The notes under the pieces are model-generated. The model was given only the letters and a program-made list of their open reading frames with translations. It did no database searches and was not told the DNA's origin. From Pegea sp. RAD2-039 (taxonomy: Eukaryota > Chordata > Thaliacea > Salpida > Salpidae): a stretch of DNA of 64,000 nucleotides. Position 1 is the stretch's first letter. Each line of letters starts with the position of its first letter. The position numbers and the translations under genes were made by a program. This document shows positions 24,601-37,042 of this stretch, piece by piece. The stretch spans positions 186,001 through 250,000 of the forward strand of contig JAQGEQ010000062.1 in assembly GCA_034620365.1 (NCBI GenBank), written 5' to 3'.

Positions 24601-27600
24601 GCAAGTATCAATTAAACTCAGATCAATCGAAATATTCATCTGGGTCTGCTGGAAACGGCACAATTGCTATAAGAAAGAATAAAAATCGAGCTAACCCTGG
24701 TAAGTTTTTATTTCATCTTTACATTTTTGTGAAAATTTCAAATTATTTTAATTATGATTAAAATTTTCTTTAACATCAAGTAAAGTTTCTTTGATTGGCA
24801 ACTCTAAATGTTTTTTGATTTTAAATTAGGTAACATGATTAACATTCAACAAAATGTCTCTTTGTTTTGTTAGTTCGAGCGCTGGTGAAAAAGTAATAAC
24901 TTTTCATAGCGAGCAATTATCGGCGATTTTAATATCAATATTTATAGATTTTTATATTTCATCAATCATATAAATAATATCTCATATTTTAATTCATTTT
25001 TTGTTTACGAAAATTTATGAATATTTAACTTTTTACAGTTTACGCAACACAACTACTAACAGAATGGTAACATGTTGTGTATAGGGTTTATGATAGTTGC
25101 TACATATGAGATCTGTTAACATATCTTGTTGAGACTGTAAAAAATTCTTTAAAAATCAAGGTTGTTGGTTATTAAAACAAAGATTTTTTAAAGTGAATGT
25201 ATAAAATACTTGACAGTCTGTTCGCAGCTTGCGGTTTCGTAAAGTTGAACATTTCTTAGTCAAAAATGGTTTTTAAATTTCAAATTTAGTTTTTATTAAA
25301 GTTGAAATATGAATTGTAATCATTCATAAATTCGAGTTCTTGACAAACATTCATGAGAAAGTCATTTATCAGATATTTCGAATTAGTAGCTACTGATTTA
25401 ATCAGTTATAATAATATTCCAAAATAAATTTACTTGTCAAATTTAACTGTAATTAATAGCTTTATTCGTGAGAATAATTTTCAATCTTAACCAAAGATCT
25501 TTGAGTAGTTAAATTTTGATATAAACTACATATTTAGGCGTTTCAGTTGACAACAATGTGATAGTAGCACAAGTAGTCTTGATCTAACCGAAAATTTGCT
25601 GTAATCAAATAACTTTTGGGTGGTTATCTTTCTAACCATCGAATAAGCTTTCGTTGATCAGAACTTCTTTATATAATAACAAACTTTTTTGGACTATTAA
25701 AAACTAGCGCTAAATTGAACAGCCATTTTTATTTAAACAAAATGAACTGAGTTATTATGTGAAATTTTATTAAGTGAATTACCGAGATATTTAAGGCGGA
25801 GCTTCCTCAGAAAAACTTTTAATGTTTTATTCATCAGGTCGAACATGTAACAACTGCGCGGCGACCATAACACCTTTATGGCGACGAGACGGATCTGGCC
25901 AATACCTTTGCAACGCTTGCGGTCTTTATAAAAAGATGAATGGTGCTTGCCGACCTTTAGTAAAACCAAAGAAACGCGTGGTGCGTGACCTAACTGTTAA
26001 GCTACTCAACAACCACTTTAATTTACCAATAGTCACATTTTTAACCATTTTTAAACCTATCCACCATAATTAGTTTCTATAAATTTCTTGGAACTATTTT
26101 TTTTGTTTTTTTTAATTTATTATTTTTATGAGCAGTCAGCTAATAAGCGCGAAGGCACAAGCTGCCATAATTGCTCGACAACTACAACAACTTTATGGAG
26201 ACGAAACTCGAACGGAGAACCTGTTTGCAACGCTTGTGGACTGTACTATAAACTCCATGGTGTAAGTTACTGATATAAATTGATTTCAGTAAATGTCGTT
26301 TACAAACCATCATTTTCAGTTATTTGAATTAGTTTCTTGCTAGCCTATTTCCTTTTATTGTCATTGAAAGATTTTGGATTGGTTAAAGTAAATAGAATGT
26401 AATCCAAAGCAAACATCTTTATTAAACACTTGTCAATCATATTCAGTTTTAAACATTTTGCTTGAGCTGAACCTATTTCCACGATTTCTAAATTATTTTT
26501 CTTTCTATGAATAACCGTTAAACGGTTTTCTCATATACAGTTATAGCTCTTAAATTATAATGTCTATGACTAACGGTTTGTATCATGAACAAGATAATAT
26601 CTTGTCAAGTCAGCTTGTCAGCTCAGCCTTTTCACCCATAACAAACACGCCTTATTTTTTAAGCTAGCTTCTGAAAAAAACTCTCTTCTCAGAATTCGAC
26701 TTTATTGTAAAAAGAACATTTACAAGAATATCTAAATTGCTCTCATTAAATTACATGCAACTATTCATAGGTTAATAGACCTCTTACCATGAAGAAGGAA
26801 GGAATACAAACACGCAACCGAAAAATTTCCACCAAGCAAAAGAAGAATGCGACCAGAAATGAGTTACGATTTGACCCACCTCTGTTTTTGGAGGGACCAC
26901 CAAATGGTTTTGGAAGCATCGCACCATATCAACCATCCTTCAATCCGATGCAGTTTCCTGGACAACATCCATCAATGAGCCATTCACTAGCGGCAACTCC
27001 TGGCTTTTCACAATCTCATCATCATATGTTGCATCCATCTCATCATCAGAATCATGCAGTGACATCTCATTCTGCTCAAAACAACGGTACTTTAACATTA
27101 AATATCCCTCATTCTACGGTGGTACACACACGATGTGGATAACTTCACTGGAACACTTAAACGCTTGGGTTTTTGTTTTTTTTTTGCATGTCTTTTTTTG
27201 CACATCACTTTTTCACAGCAGTTTAATTCACTTAATCACATAAAAAGTTTTTTTTCTTTTTAACTTGTTTGTGTTATGGCTTGATTGTTCTACTTGAAGT
27301 GGTTGTCCTATACCTTTAAACACGAAAAATCGTCCATAGAGTCTTATTACACTTGATTTTGTTGGACAAGGTCAAAGTCCATGAGTCTAACAAACTCTTT
27401 ATTTAAATTATTTTTACAATTTTTTTCTACCTGACTATTAGCTTGCACGAAATTCCACAATTAAGTTCTTTTATCTTGCACAAATAATATAATTTCATTT
27501 CAGTATGTTTGTTTGACATTTTATAAAAGCTTGTGTTAAGTTTTTCAGTTTGGTTTTTATTTTGATTATTGAAACAGTTCACATAATTTCATTCTCTTTT

Positions 27601-28173
27601 CAATCAAACTAAAAGTTTTTGGAAACACTTTCCACTCTTAACATAATTTAACTTTATTCGGTCGATCTTATTGAAGTATGTTTTTTTCCAGGTAATTTTA
27701 GTGGTAATGTCGCTGCTGTCTGTAGTAGCTCATACCCAACGACTGGTGCTGACAATTTTAATCAAGCTTGTACTAGTGTAATAAACCCTCAAGGTTTTTA
27801 CACACCACCACCACAAGGCCCAGGTGTCCAACAGGACTATTACAACTATGAACAAAGCCTTAGTGAAACTGGTCAGGCTAGCAGTAGCCATGCTTTCAAT
27901 CTTCAAACTTATCGTACACCTACTTCTTCGATGCCCACTCAAAACTATCATCCTCTAAGTCCAAAGGTCGATAATGCTGATGCTCCTGCTTTTCAGCCAA
28001 TGCTTCTTTCTTCTTCTATTACCGAAGATTTAAGTTTAGGGCTTTCTAACCCTTCACAACCAACCAAGGTCACTGAAGGAGCTAAGAAAGCTTCAACTGA
28101 TGCTTATAGTAGTAGTGATAAAGCTGAGTACGCAGAACTGACACCGATCAATAACCCTTACAGTACCAATTAA
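18657..28173 (+). CDS. GATA transcription factor, GATA1/2/3 class, two zinc fingers
   Basis: Six coding exons: 18657-18879, 24034-24699, 25838-25980, 26136-26261, 26771-27086 and 27692-28173 (stop TAA). Phases agree throughout and the 1956 coding bases give 651 residues. An in-frame stop at 18636 supports the start. The N-finger (about residues 300-324) is C-NN-C...[15 protein letters not shown]; the C-finger (about 354-378) is C-HN-C...[15 protein letters not shown], followed by [17 protein letters not shown] and IQTRNRK, diagnostic of GATA1/2/3 rather than GATA4/5/6. One finger per exon, and the intron after the C-finger YYKLHG, match the vertebrate pattern. The long N-terminus has His-, Ser- and Pro-rich stretches and a SUMO consensus VKIE (about 143-146). 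It is a nuclear factor binding WGATAR sites. Oddities: FOG-contact positions of the N-finger are changed, and the exon-5 donor GTACTT is weak. The 3' UTR starts at 28174. Confidence 0.95.
18924..19096. mobile_element. hAT-like MITE in first coding intron of the GATA gene
   Basis: A 173-bp segment begins TAGTGTTTCCCAACC and ends with its exact inverted complement GGTTGGGAAACACTA. The terminus closely resembles the CAGTGTTTCCCAACC ends of hAT-superfamily non-autonomous elements. The interior is AT-rich and has no ORF. The flanking eight bases (ATCTAATG and TTTTAAAA) do not match, so the expected 8-bp target duplication is missing or has decayed. It lies 45 bases after the first coding-exon donor. 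Confidence 0.7.
19097..24033. other. Remainder of GATA intron 1 (about 5 kb)
   Basis: AT-rich intron. A mildly GC-richer stretch around 22730-22960 might hold regulatory sites, but I see no clustered motif or exon. No RNA gene was recognised; a TTCGAACC string at about 22800 resembles a tRNA B box but no tRNA fold accompanies it. Confidence 0.55.
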
Positions 28174-31100
28174 TATTCAGTTTTATCTGTGACTGGACTT
28201 GGTTATTTTACGTGTTTTCGACAAACTGTAAACCTTAAAAGATTTGTTTTTAAGTAAAAATGATTGTGTTTTTTTCGCTTTTATTTTTTTTTTTGGGTAT
28301 TAACGTTTCTTTAAACTTTATTAGTATTGTTAGTATTTCGTATTTTGTATTTACAATGAAAGGTTTTTATTACTTTTGTTTTATTTTTTCCGTATGTAAT
28401 GATTACTATTGAAAGAGACCTTCCTATAAGTTGTCGTTTTTATCTGAGAGTCTTATGAAACTTTTTCATAGTTTGATTGTTAATCAGTTTCTGTAAGAAG
28501 CAGAAAGCTTCCCTTTTGCTATTTTTTGTGACTATTAAATCAATTCTGTAAGCAAAATTTGTTGGTTTTTTCAACTCATATTATATTTTGAAGGTGCTAG
28601 TGACTACAATCAAATGTTACACCAAGCATATTTTGCTATTTCTAGTAAACTGGTATAACTTCAGGAGTTGTTTTTAAAATATTGCGTTTTAACAATCGCG
28701 TTATTGTATTAGTAAAATGATTATTCTCCTTATTTTGAGCGTCTTTTTTTGCTATGTTAGTGCTTTGTGAGTTTTGTACAACGCTGAAATTTAGTTAGAA
28801 TTTTTCAATTTCTTGTAAAGGATATATGAAAAAAAAACGTTTTTTATTTACAATAGTAACGATCAACAAAAGATTGGATAAAACTTTTGACATTTAATGT
28901 AGTTAGAAAAGCTTTCAGTGATTCAAATTCAGTTTTTGAAAATTTTTAAAAAATATAGAAAACACTTTAGGCTAAAAAATAAGCAACTTTCAATGGAATT
29001 TGAATTTATTTTTTGAGGTTTAGGTGTAATACCTTCAATTTAATATTTAGTCCAATTAACAATTCACTCGTTGGAAAAAACTGGACAGGTTTTCTTGGAA
29101 AATCTTAGAGAATTTCACTTATTAAAGTTATTGAAATTTTTTAATGAATTGGAAAACAGTTCAGAAGATACTAAAAGAAAAGTTGAAGAAAAGTTTTATT
29201 TTAAAAAGTGAATATTAAAAAAGATTTTAAGTTTTAAAAATATTTAGAGGTTGTCTAGTCCCAATTAAAAACGTGGTCGAATGTCTTGGAAGATTTACTT
29301 TCAAAATACATCAAAATAAGATCTTAAAAATGAGGGTTGAAGGTGCTAACAAGGAGTCGATAGTGAAGCTTTTTTATTGATGATATCTGCCTTGAAAAAA
29401 GAGGGTTAAATTATAGATAGTAAAAAAAATAAATAAAGTTTAGTTGTAACTGATTTATAGGACCTCTTCAATAAACAAAACCGTATCTAGAAGCAAAAAA
29501 TCATTTCTTAAAGATATCTGATACAAGTTAGATTGTAGTTTGCATCTTCTCATAATATAATCTACAAAAAACCCAAAATTATCTGAAAATAACGGAAATG
29601 GTTTCAAGGCTTTACTCTTAATTACTCTTAAGCATTTTTTAAACAAAATATGAATATTTCGTGCATTTTACCCGTTTGAAAAGTCATTTCATTAATTATT
29701 GTTTTTATATTAAAACATTTTTTAACCTAACAAACAAATGTTTTATTTTTACTAATAAAAAAAATTTGGTTCTTCAGCTAACATGACTTTTACAAAAAGA
29801 AATTATTTTATTTTTAGTGGCTTCTATTATGGTTTTATACAAAATGATTTTATCTGAAGAATCTTTGCATTCTAGAAAAGATTTTTAAGAAGCAATTAAG
29901 ATTTGTTCCATAAAGTAATTTGTTAGATAAAATACTTAGTTGTTATTACTCGATTTTACAGTAAATAGAATTTATAATTTCTTTAATTAACAATTTTTTT
30001 TCAAGATTTGATGTTATTTATCGAGGAGTTTCTACATTCAAGTTACTAAATTGAAAAAAATTGTTTTTTTATTGTACTTTGATGCTTTATGTAAAATTCA
30101 AACGAATATTGATGATACTACAAATTGAGTTATTACTTTGCTAGATGAGTTAACGTTAAAAAACTAAATTATTTTTAAATACTTAATTTATGGATAAGAA
30201 TAAATTTACACTAAAATAATCTGATTATAAATCATTATTTTAAAATTAAATTTTGTTGATAAGCTGATAAAAATCCTAAAAAAATCTCTATGAGTTTGAT
30301 CAAACAGCAAAAACATCAAAATCTTAGGTTTTAATAGTTTTACAAGAATATTAAAGATTTACAGTTTTTCAAACGTTAATTAAAGCTCTATAATACTGAA
30401 TGAAAAAGTCTTAATTATTTTTTATCATGTATTGCATCTAAAAAAATAAAAATAGTTTTACTCTTAATTTCTATCTTAAATACTCTAGGAGACTTTTAAT
30501 AATTAGCTTTTCCATAGATCAGAAGATGGATAAAAAAGTCAAATCGTCTCAAAGTGATTGAGATTCCATTCTGATAGCAGCATTTAATGATTAGACTCTG
30601 AAATCTTGTGTGTTCATTAATTAAATCCTTTAACTTTTAAGCATTTTACAAACATCATAATGCTTTTGGTTTTAATTATCATTAGCTTCTTGCAAACCTA
30701 TTTGATAATTTCATACATTCAAAACTAAATACTTAAAAAAAACTAATTAGTTATGACCTAAGAGCTTAAAAAGAGATCTTTTGGTTTAGAAGAGACTTTT
30801 TGGGTCTTAACTACCAAAAGGTACTAAAATCATCATTTGGTGCAAGACATGTAGTCTGTGACTCTCTTAATTACTTGTTCTAGTTGCATAGATATTTTTT
30901 AAAATATCGCTTAGCTGTAATTAACTATTAATTATTCTTATGTTCCCACAAGCTTGCTGAGATTTGTATTCTGAAGCTAGATGAAAATACACATCTTAAA
31001 ACAACATAGTTTGCTCGTGGTTTTGTATAATTAGATTTTATCAATATCAAATATCTGTAAAGAAAAAACTTGATGGTTTGAATTTTTAATCTTTTCAAAT

Positions 31101-31708
31101 ATCAAGTTATATTTGATACTAAATCTATATTTAACCAAAAATCTTTGAAATAATTTTTCTGATAAAAGAATGATATTTAAAGCAGCTTAAAGAAAAGCAA
31201 AGAAATATTCAGTTGCTAAACACATGAATGTTTAAAAATCACCAGCTAGGTTATTTAGATAAATATATGATTCAGTGACTCTTGTAAAATAATTTGATGG
31301 GTATTTTAAAATTACTATTAAGTTTAAAGATTTTTGATAAAGAATCATTTTTTATCAGAGTTCTTGTCACTAAAAAAACTTACTAGTTTCAAATAGAGGT
31401 ACCAACGAACGTTTAATGAGAATATAATGATCCGTATTTTGCAAGTATAATTTATCTTCTTATATCACGTGACATGTTGAGCAAAATAAGTTCTCTTTTA
31501 TACAGAAAACACACAAATTTGACGAGTAAATAAACTCCAAAAATTTACTCAAACAGTTTTGAATGATACAATTTTGATAGAGTATTTGTAAAATTAAATA
31601 TATAAAGAAAGTCATTTTCAAACTCTACTTTCTTAGTTCTTATCCAAACAATAGCAAACGTTAAAATAATTACTAGAAGTTCTCTGGAATCTACTTCAAA
31701 TCCTTCTT
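28174..31708. other. GATA 3' UTR and AT-rich intergenic DNA
   Basis: The GATA 3' UTR begins directly after the stop at 28171-28173; I cannot place a convincing AATAAA cleavage signal close by. The rest is AT-rich with no exon-like patch, element or RNA gene recognised. Confidence 0.55.
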
Positions 31709-31768
31709 ATGGCGCTAAAAGCTTCAGTAAATAATAATCAGGAACAAAACGTTGCTAAAGAAGTTAAG
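31709..31768 (+). CDS. Candidate first coding exon, 20 codons
   Basis: ATG at 31709 opens MALKASVNNNQEQNVAKEVK, ending exactly at an AAG|GTATAC donor, in a patch GC-richer than its surroundings. No in-phase second exon was found within the next kilobase. An alternative frame (SNPSYGAKSF) ending at GTAAAT is also possible. The protein is not recognised; treat as tentative. Confidence 0.2.
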
Positions 31769-34744
31769 GTATACTTATAGACAACAGTAATTAGCGAAAT
31801 ATATCAACAGAACCACGAATTTTCTTAAACAGTACTTGACCGTATAGAGATATCCTGGGAAAAGTTTGAATTGAAAAAGAAAGTTTGTGTAATGAACCAT
31901 TTTTATGGTTTCAAAAGCTGTAAATATTTCTTTTCGTTTGCTTTTAACGCATACAAATTTATTTAATGAACAATAAGTAAATTTTTATTATGCAGAAACT
32001 TATTTAGACGGGATACTTAGAAATTTACTTTAATCATTTATTTTTTCACAATAAGATTCTTTAGATATTTTGTAACCTCTTATGGTTTACAGGATTAAAG
32101 CAAACACAACACCTGAAACAAACTTCTAATATTTTTATTATCAATAAAACTCTAGGAATTTGTTTCAAAGATTTTATAAATCTATTTATATAAAGATACC
32201 TTAATTCAATTCTACTTGAACTTTAATTAAAAGATTTGAATTGGTGATTCAGTTCAAGGTTCGTACTATTATTAAAAACAGTAAATAATCAAAACAGATT
32301 AAGATCAATTTAACATTTTTGTGAGAACGTTATAACTAATTTTGTGCGAATTTTATGTTATGAAAACATACGTAAAGTAACCATTGTATGTTATGTCTAT
32401 ATATGTGTTCATTAATTGTCTATTTTTGCCGGGGTATATCGTTGCAGAAAATATTGCTGGCTGTGTAGTTTTGTTAAAGGCCTTAGGATATCTTTACTAA
32501 TCTTCAAAATAAAATTATGTTAAAGAAGTTTGTCATAATAGTTCAAAAATAGCTTTATTCTAATCTAAATTTGAGTCCTAATATAATCTGTTTCTCATTT
32601 TATCTTTACAAATCTGTAAACAACTATTTAACTTTAATTTCGTCACTAATGTTTTAACTTAAACAGATTATAAGAGATTATTTTGTGAAATAATTTAAAT
32701 TAAAGGTTTTAATTTTTAAAATTTACACTTGTAAAACAACTTTACATTTTTATAGAGTTTAACGATAAACTTTCTGTTTATAATCTTAACTCTTAAAAGA
32801 GAAATATAGAGAAGAAAATACTTTTAAACATGAGTATATTTTAATAACTTTAAAAGCAGTTTGTTGTAATTATCGGCACTTTGCGTTCCTCATAATAAGC
32901 TCTACAAAGGCAAGTATAAGTAAATAATAACAAAAAAAACATCTTTGCTAAAAAAGTTTATTTTGTAGAATTTTCCAAGATGACTAAAAATGTTTAACTG
33001 AAAAATGATAACTTAGAAATTATATTTTAAAGATTTCACTCAAAAGTAGAAAAAATGTAAAACTAAAAACTGTTTGAAAACATACAACATGTTGACTGTT
33101 TAAAATAGGTGCTTAATTTTAGTAAATTTGAGTCGTTTTTACAAAGTTTATATGAATATAAATTGTTCAAGGACAAAATTGTGAAGATACTCACTCAAAA
33201 AAACTTTAAGAATTAAATCAATTCTTCTGCTTTGTAATTTACAAACTTATTTTAATAGAATGTCAAACATTAAACTTTCTAGGATTTGTTCCATGACAAG
33301 TTTGATAAATTACTCAAAGAGTAATTGAATCTAACATTTAAATTTCAATTTTGGTGACTTTGTTTGATGCAAGATAAAGTCAATAAAAATCCAACAAAAT
33401 CCTTGCAAGGTTGAAAGTGAGTTAGGAAATGTTTTATCATTTACAATTATTCTTATTTCCACTAAAAGTTTGTTACAATATCGTTTACAAAATAACTTCA
33501 TTTTGTCAATCTAATTATTTTATAATTATTAGTTAACTATCAAAAGTAATTTGTAATTTATTGACAATTAACGTTTTTGATTTTATCTGAGAACACTTAA
33601 TAGGAGAATAGCAAGTTCTTCTTATAATATAAGATGTACTCGACAAATAGAAGTCAGTTTTACTTATTAGCTTTGGGATTCTACTAAAACTATACTTAAT
33701 AAGACTATTTTGTAAAACTCTTTTTTTAGAATAAATAAAATTTCAACGAAATTAATTATTATTTATAAAGCTATTGGTTTAGATTACTGCTAATTTATTA
33801 TTTACATTATGTAAAATTATTTGATAAATTTCTTGTCAATTATCTTTTGGTTTAATCTATTCTCAACTATTAATGGTTGATTAAAATCTGTAAATTAAAC
33901 AATTTATAAAAAGTTTTGTAGTGTGGAATATTGACGTTTTGAATTTCATAAATTAATTTATCACATAAATATTGAAAAGTATATCCAAGATAAACTTGTT
34001 ATTAAAACTATCGAAAAACCATGTCACTAAATCTATAAAAAATTTTACTATTTGCTCTCCTATTCACTTACACTGAAAATTGTAATTATCTAATTATTAA
34101 ATTCTATTTGTTCAAGATAATACTTCAGCAGAAAAACTATTTCTTGAGAAAAAATAAAATATTTCTAAGTTATATTAAACACTTTCAAATGTATCTTTTG
34201 ATGTCATAACATATGCTTAGCTTCGTGCAGTTATACATCTTCTAATATTTAGAACGACTTTTGGCTAAAATTTTGTGGTTCACTGAGGAATTCTAACAAA
34301 TGTCACGAGTTTTACAAGTTAAAGTATTAACACTTTACCAGATGACGGGGTAACATACCTATTTGGCAATTTTATAGAAGAGGCTTAAACGAATTTTTTG
34401 AAAATAAGCTCATACTTTTTAGCTGTTTTTTAACAATATTTTTGGCAATTCGAATTACACAGATTTTTTCTTCAAAGGCTTTTAATTCGTTAATCTTTTT
34501 AAAAAGTATCTTCCTTTAATGATAAACTTTAAAACACATAGCTTTTGGTAACAGTGAATAAAAAACAACATGGGTAGAAAGTAAGAAGCTGGAACTTGCT
34601 GACAAAATTACTTAAATCATACTTTTTAATAAAATCTTAAAAGAACTCTCGATGTATTTCTACTTATTAATTTGAATTTTTAACAAGCTACAAATTGTGA
34701 TTTCTAATATGCTTAGTTACTTGAAAAGTCAAAAGCTTGCATTT
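31769..34744. other. AT-rich DNA, no gene recognised
   Basis: Long A/T-dominated sequence. A TCACGTGA E-box palindrome lies just upstream at 31465-31472. I see nothing coding or structured here. Confidence 0.55.
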
Positions 34745-35045
34745 AAAATTAGGATATCAGCGACAGTTGAATAATGCCACTATCTTGAGATTTCTTCCGG
34801 AGAAGCTATAGAAGTAGACTCATACAATAAGCAGGTCTAAAGAATTGGGTTAGATAAGCACACGATACTCTCCACTATAATCAAAGCCAGTACACACGCT
34901 GAGGGTTGTGTGTGAGTCCATCATACACCTCTAACAGTCGAATGGTGGCGATGGAAGATTCTGCTTATCGGTGGCCTAGGTTTTCCTGTATGATTAGTAT
35001 TTGCTGTTGAAGCGTAGATGACATCACCACCTAGCAGTAATAACA
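34745..35045. other. GC-richer island of unknown nature
   Basis: About 300 bases differ sharply in composition from the AT-rich flanks. On the minus strand a TTATTACTGCTAG acceptor near 35032 leads into an open frame (GGDVIYASTANTNHTGKPRP, then PISRIFHRHHSTVRGV and a stop). A second piece, TCLLYESTSIASPEEISR plus stop, follows a CAATTCTTTAG acceptor near 34835. The plus strand is also open (MVAMEDSAYRWPRFSCMISI). Candidates are the last exon or exons of a minus-strand gene, a non-coding RNA, or an old repeat. Sequence alone does not decide. Confidence 0.3.
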
Positions 35046-37042
35046 AAAGACGAAAATGGTCGAAATTAAACTGAATTAATAATTAAAATATATTTTACAA
35101 TTAGTGGTTTACGATTTTTAAGAACTAAGAAATAAATACAATTAGTAAAAATTGTTTAAGAGATTTATTAGACTTTAAAGAATGAACAAATTCTGCTTAA
35201 AATATGTAAATGTATGATAGTGGCTGATGATTAAATTAAAAAACGTTTTTATCTATAATCAGAAATATGACAGCAGATAAATAAAGTTATGATAATTTAT
35301 GTTTTGATTTATAATAATCTTAAACTATTCGATTATAGTCTTGATATTTATCAAATTCATATATCAATTTGATATTCGTAAATATTTATTATCTGGTAAT
35401 TATCTTTTTATTAAATTAAAGTTTAAATGTCATTCTTTTATTTTTCATTTAAAAGAACTTTCTTAACTTGAATAATTGGAGAAAATATAACATCTAGTTG
35501 TAGTTATAAATTAGTTAATATCTTATAGCTTGATTTTATTTATCAATTTTTTTACAAAATCAGTTGGTTTTATTTAAATTAACGATAAAGAATAATTTTG
35601 AAGCAGTTCACTTGCTTGTTTTATAATAGGATTTCCTAAAACCACATTTTTCTATAACAAGTCGTTTATCAATCAAATCTGTTTGATTTAAAAAAGTTAT
35701 TTTTATATCTACATTATTCATTTAGAATATTTCAATTTTTCAAATCCTGTTTAAACGATAAGTTTACTATTTATATAAACCAGATTTTATTCATATTTAT
35801 TTTAAATCAATTTGTGGTCTATGAATTGTCTAATGTTCAAAGAAATCAAACAAACTATTTCTCTTTTAGCTAATTCAGTTTTCAAATGTTTAATAAAATC
35901 CGTTCTATTTAATTTATTATGAATAAAATTGAACTTAAAGATATTAAAGATGTCTTTTATGCTTGGAGTATTTACAGAAACAAATTACAGGTAGTAAAAA
36001 GCTAGAATTAAACGGAAATAATAAATTCATTTTATGTAAAAACTTTTTGACAAATCATAATACTAATTCCTACCAAAGAAAGGAAATCTAAAAAACAGTT
36101 TCTGTATATTTTTCGATTTCTAAATAGTCCATATGAAAAGACACATATATAAGTATCTTATTTTACTAATTTGGATCTGTATCATAAACTGAGTGTAAAT
36201 ATAAAACCTCAATAAACAAAATATACAAGTGAGTAAGTGAAAATATATTTCAGAATTGATATGTAGATAGAGCAACTCTAAAATTTATCTACAAAAATTT
36301 ATCAATTATATACATTGAAAATATGAGCTTTTGAGAAAATTCAGACAGAAATAAGGTTTTTGGTATCATTATTTCATAGCTAAAATATAAAAAAAAACAT
36401 TTTAGTTATGTGCTTAGTAGGGTTGAGTTTTCAAAACTGACTCTACTTATCATCTCCAAGCTCTTCGACTAGATATTGATGAAATGTCAGAAATATTTGA
36501 AATTTTGCTTTCATGATTTGAATTGCGAGTCAAGCGGCTTAGACGAGCTGTAGAAAAATCAATTTGAAATGCTTTCAATCTCTATTTAGTGTGTTAACAA
36601 GAATTTGTGCAACTGATAAAAGTTTATGTTGCTCAGAAAGTTTGTTTCTGTTAATAATTAGTATAAACAGTGAATTTAACAAACGGATATAACGTTTGTT
36701 GATACAACTGTTTGAAATAAGCATTAGAAATTGTTTGGGGCACCTAAGACAGCTGAATTTGTGTTTCAAGTTAGCTTCAAACTAAATTTCATGCTAATAA
36801 ATGTGGGTTGATGTAAAATTTTAGCGGAATAATTAGCTTTGAGTTTGCAAATAGTGAATGTGGTGGTAAATAGAAAACATGTAGGTGTTTCAAAAGTGAA
36901 CTTTTACTAATCTAAAAGACCGAAATAGGATTAAAGGTTAACCAGAAAACAGACGGCTTCACAGCTGCAAGAGTTTTGCTCACAAACATGTATACCAAGA
37001 ACATAACGACTGGCATGTGCATCTAAAGCAGCTAATTTTGCT
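35046..37042. other. AT-rich DNA and CEP41 3' flank
   Basis: No exon-like patch. The part next to 37042 will be the 3' UTR of CEP41, which ends at 37043 on the minus strand. The 64-codon minus-strand frame at 36575-36769 has no recognisable motif and lies in this UTR/flank. Confidence 0.55.
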
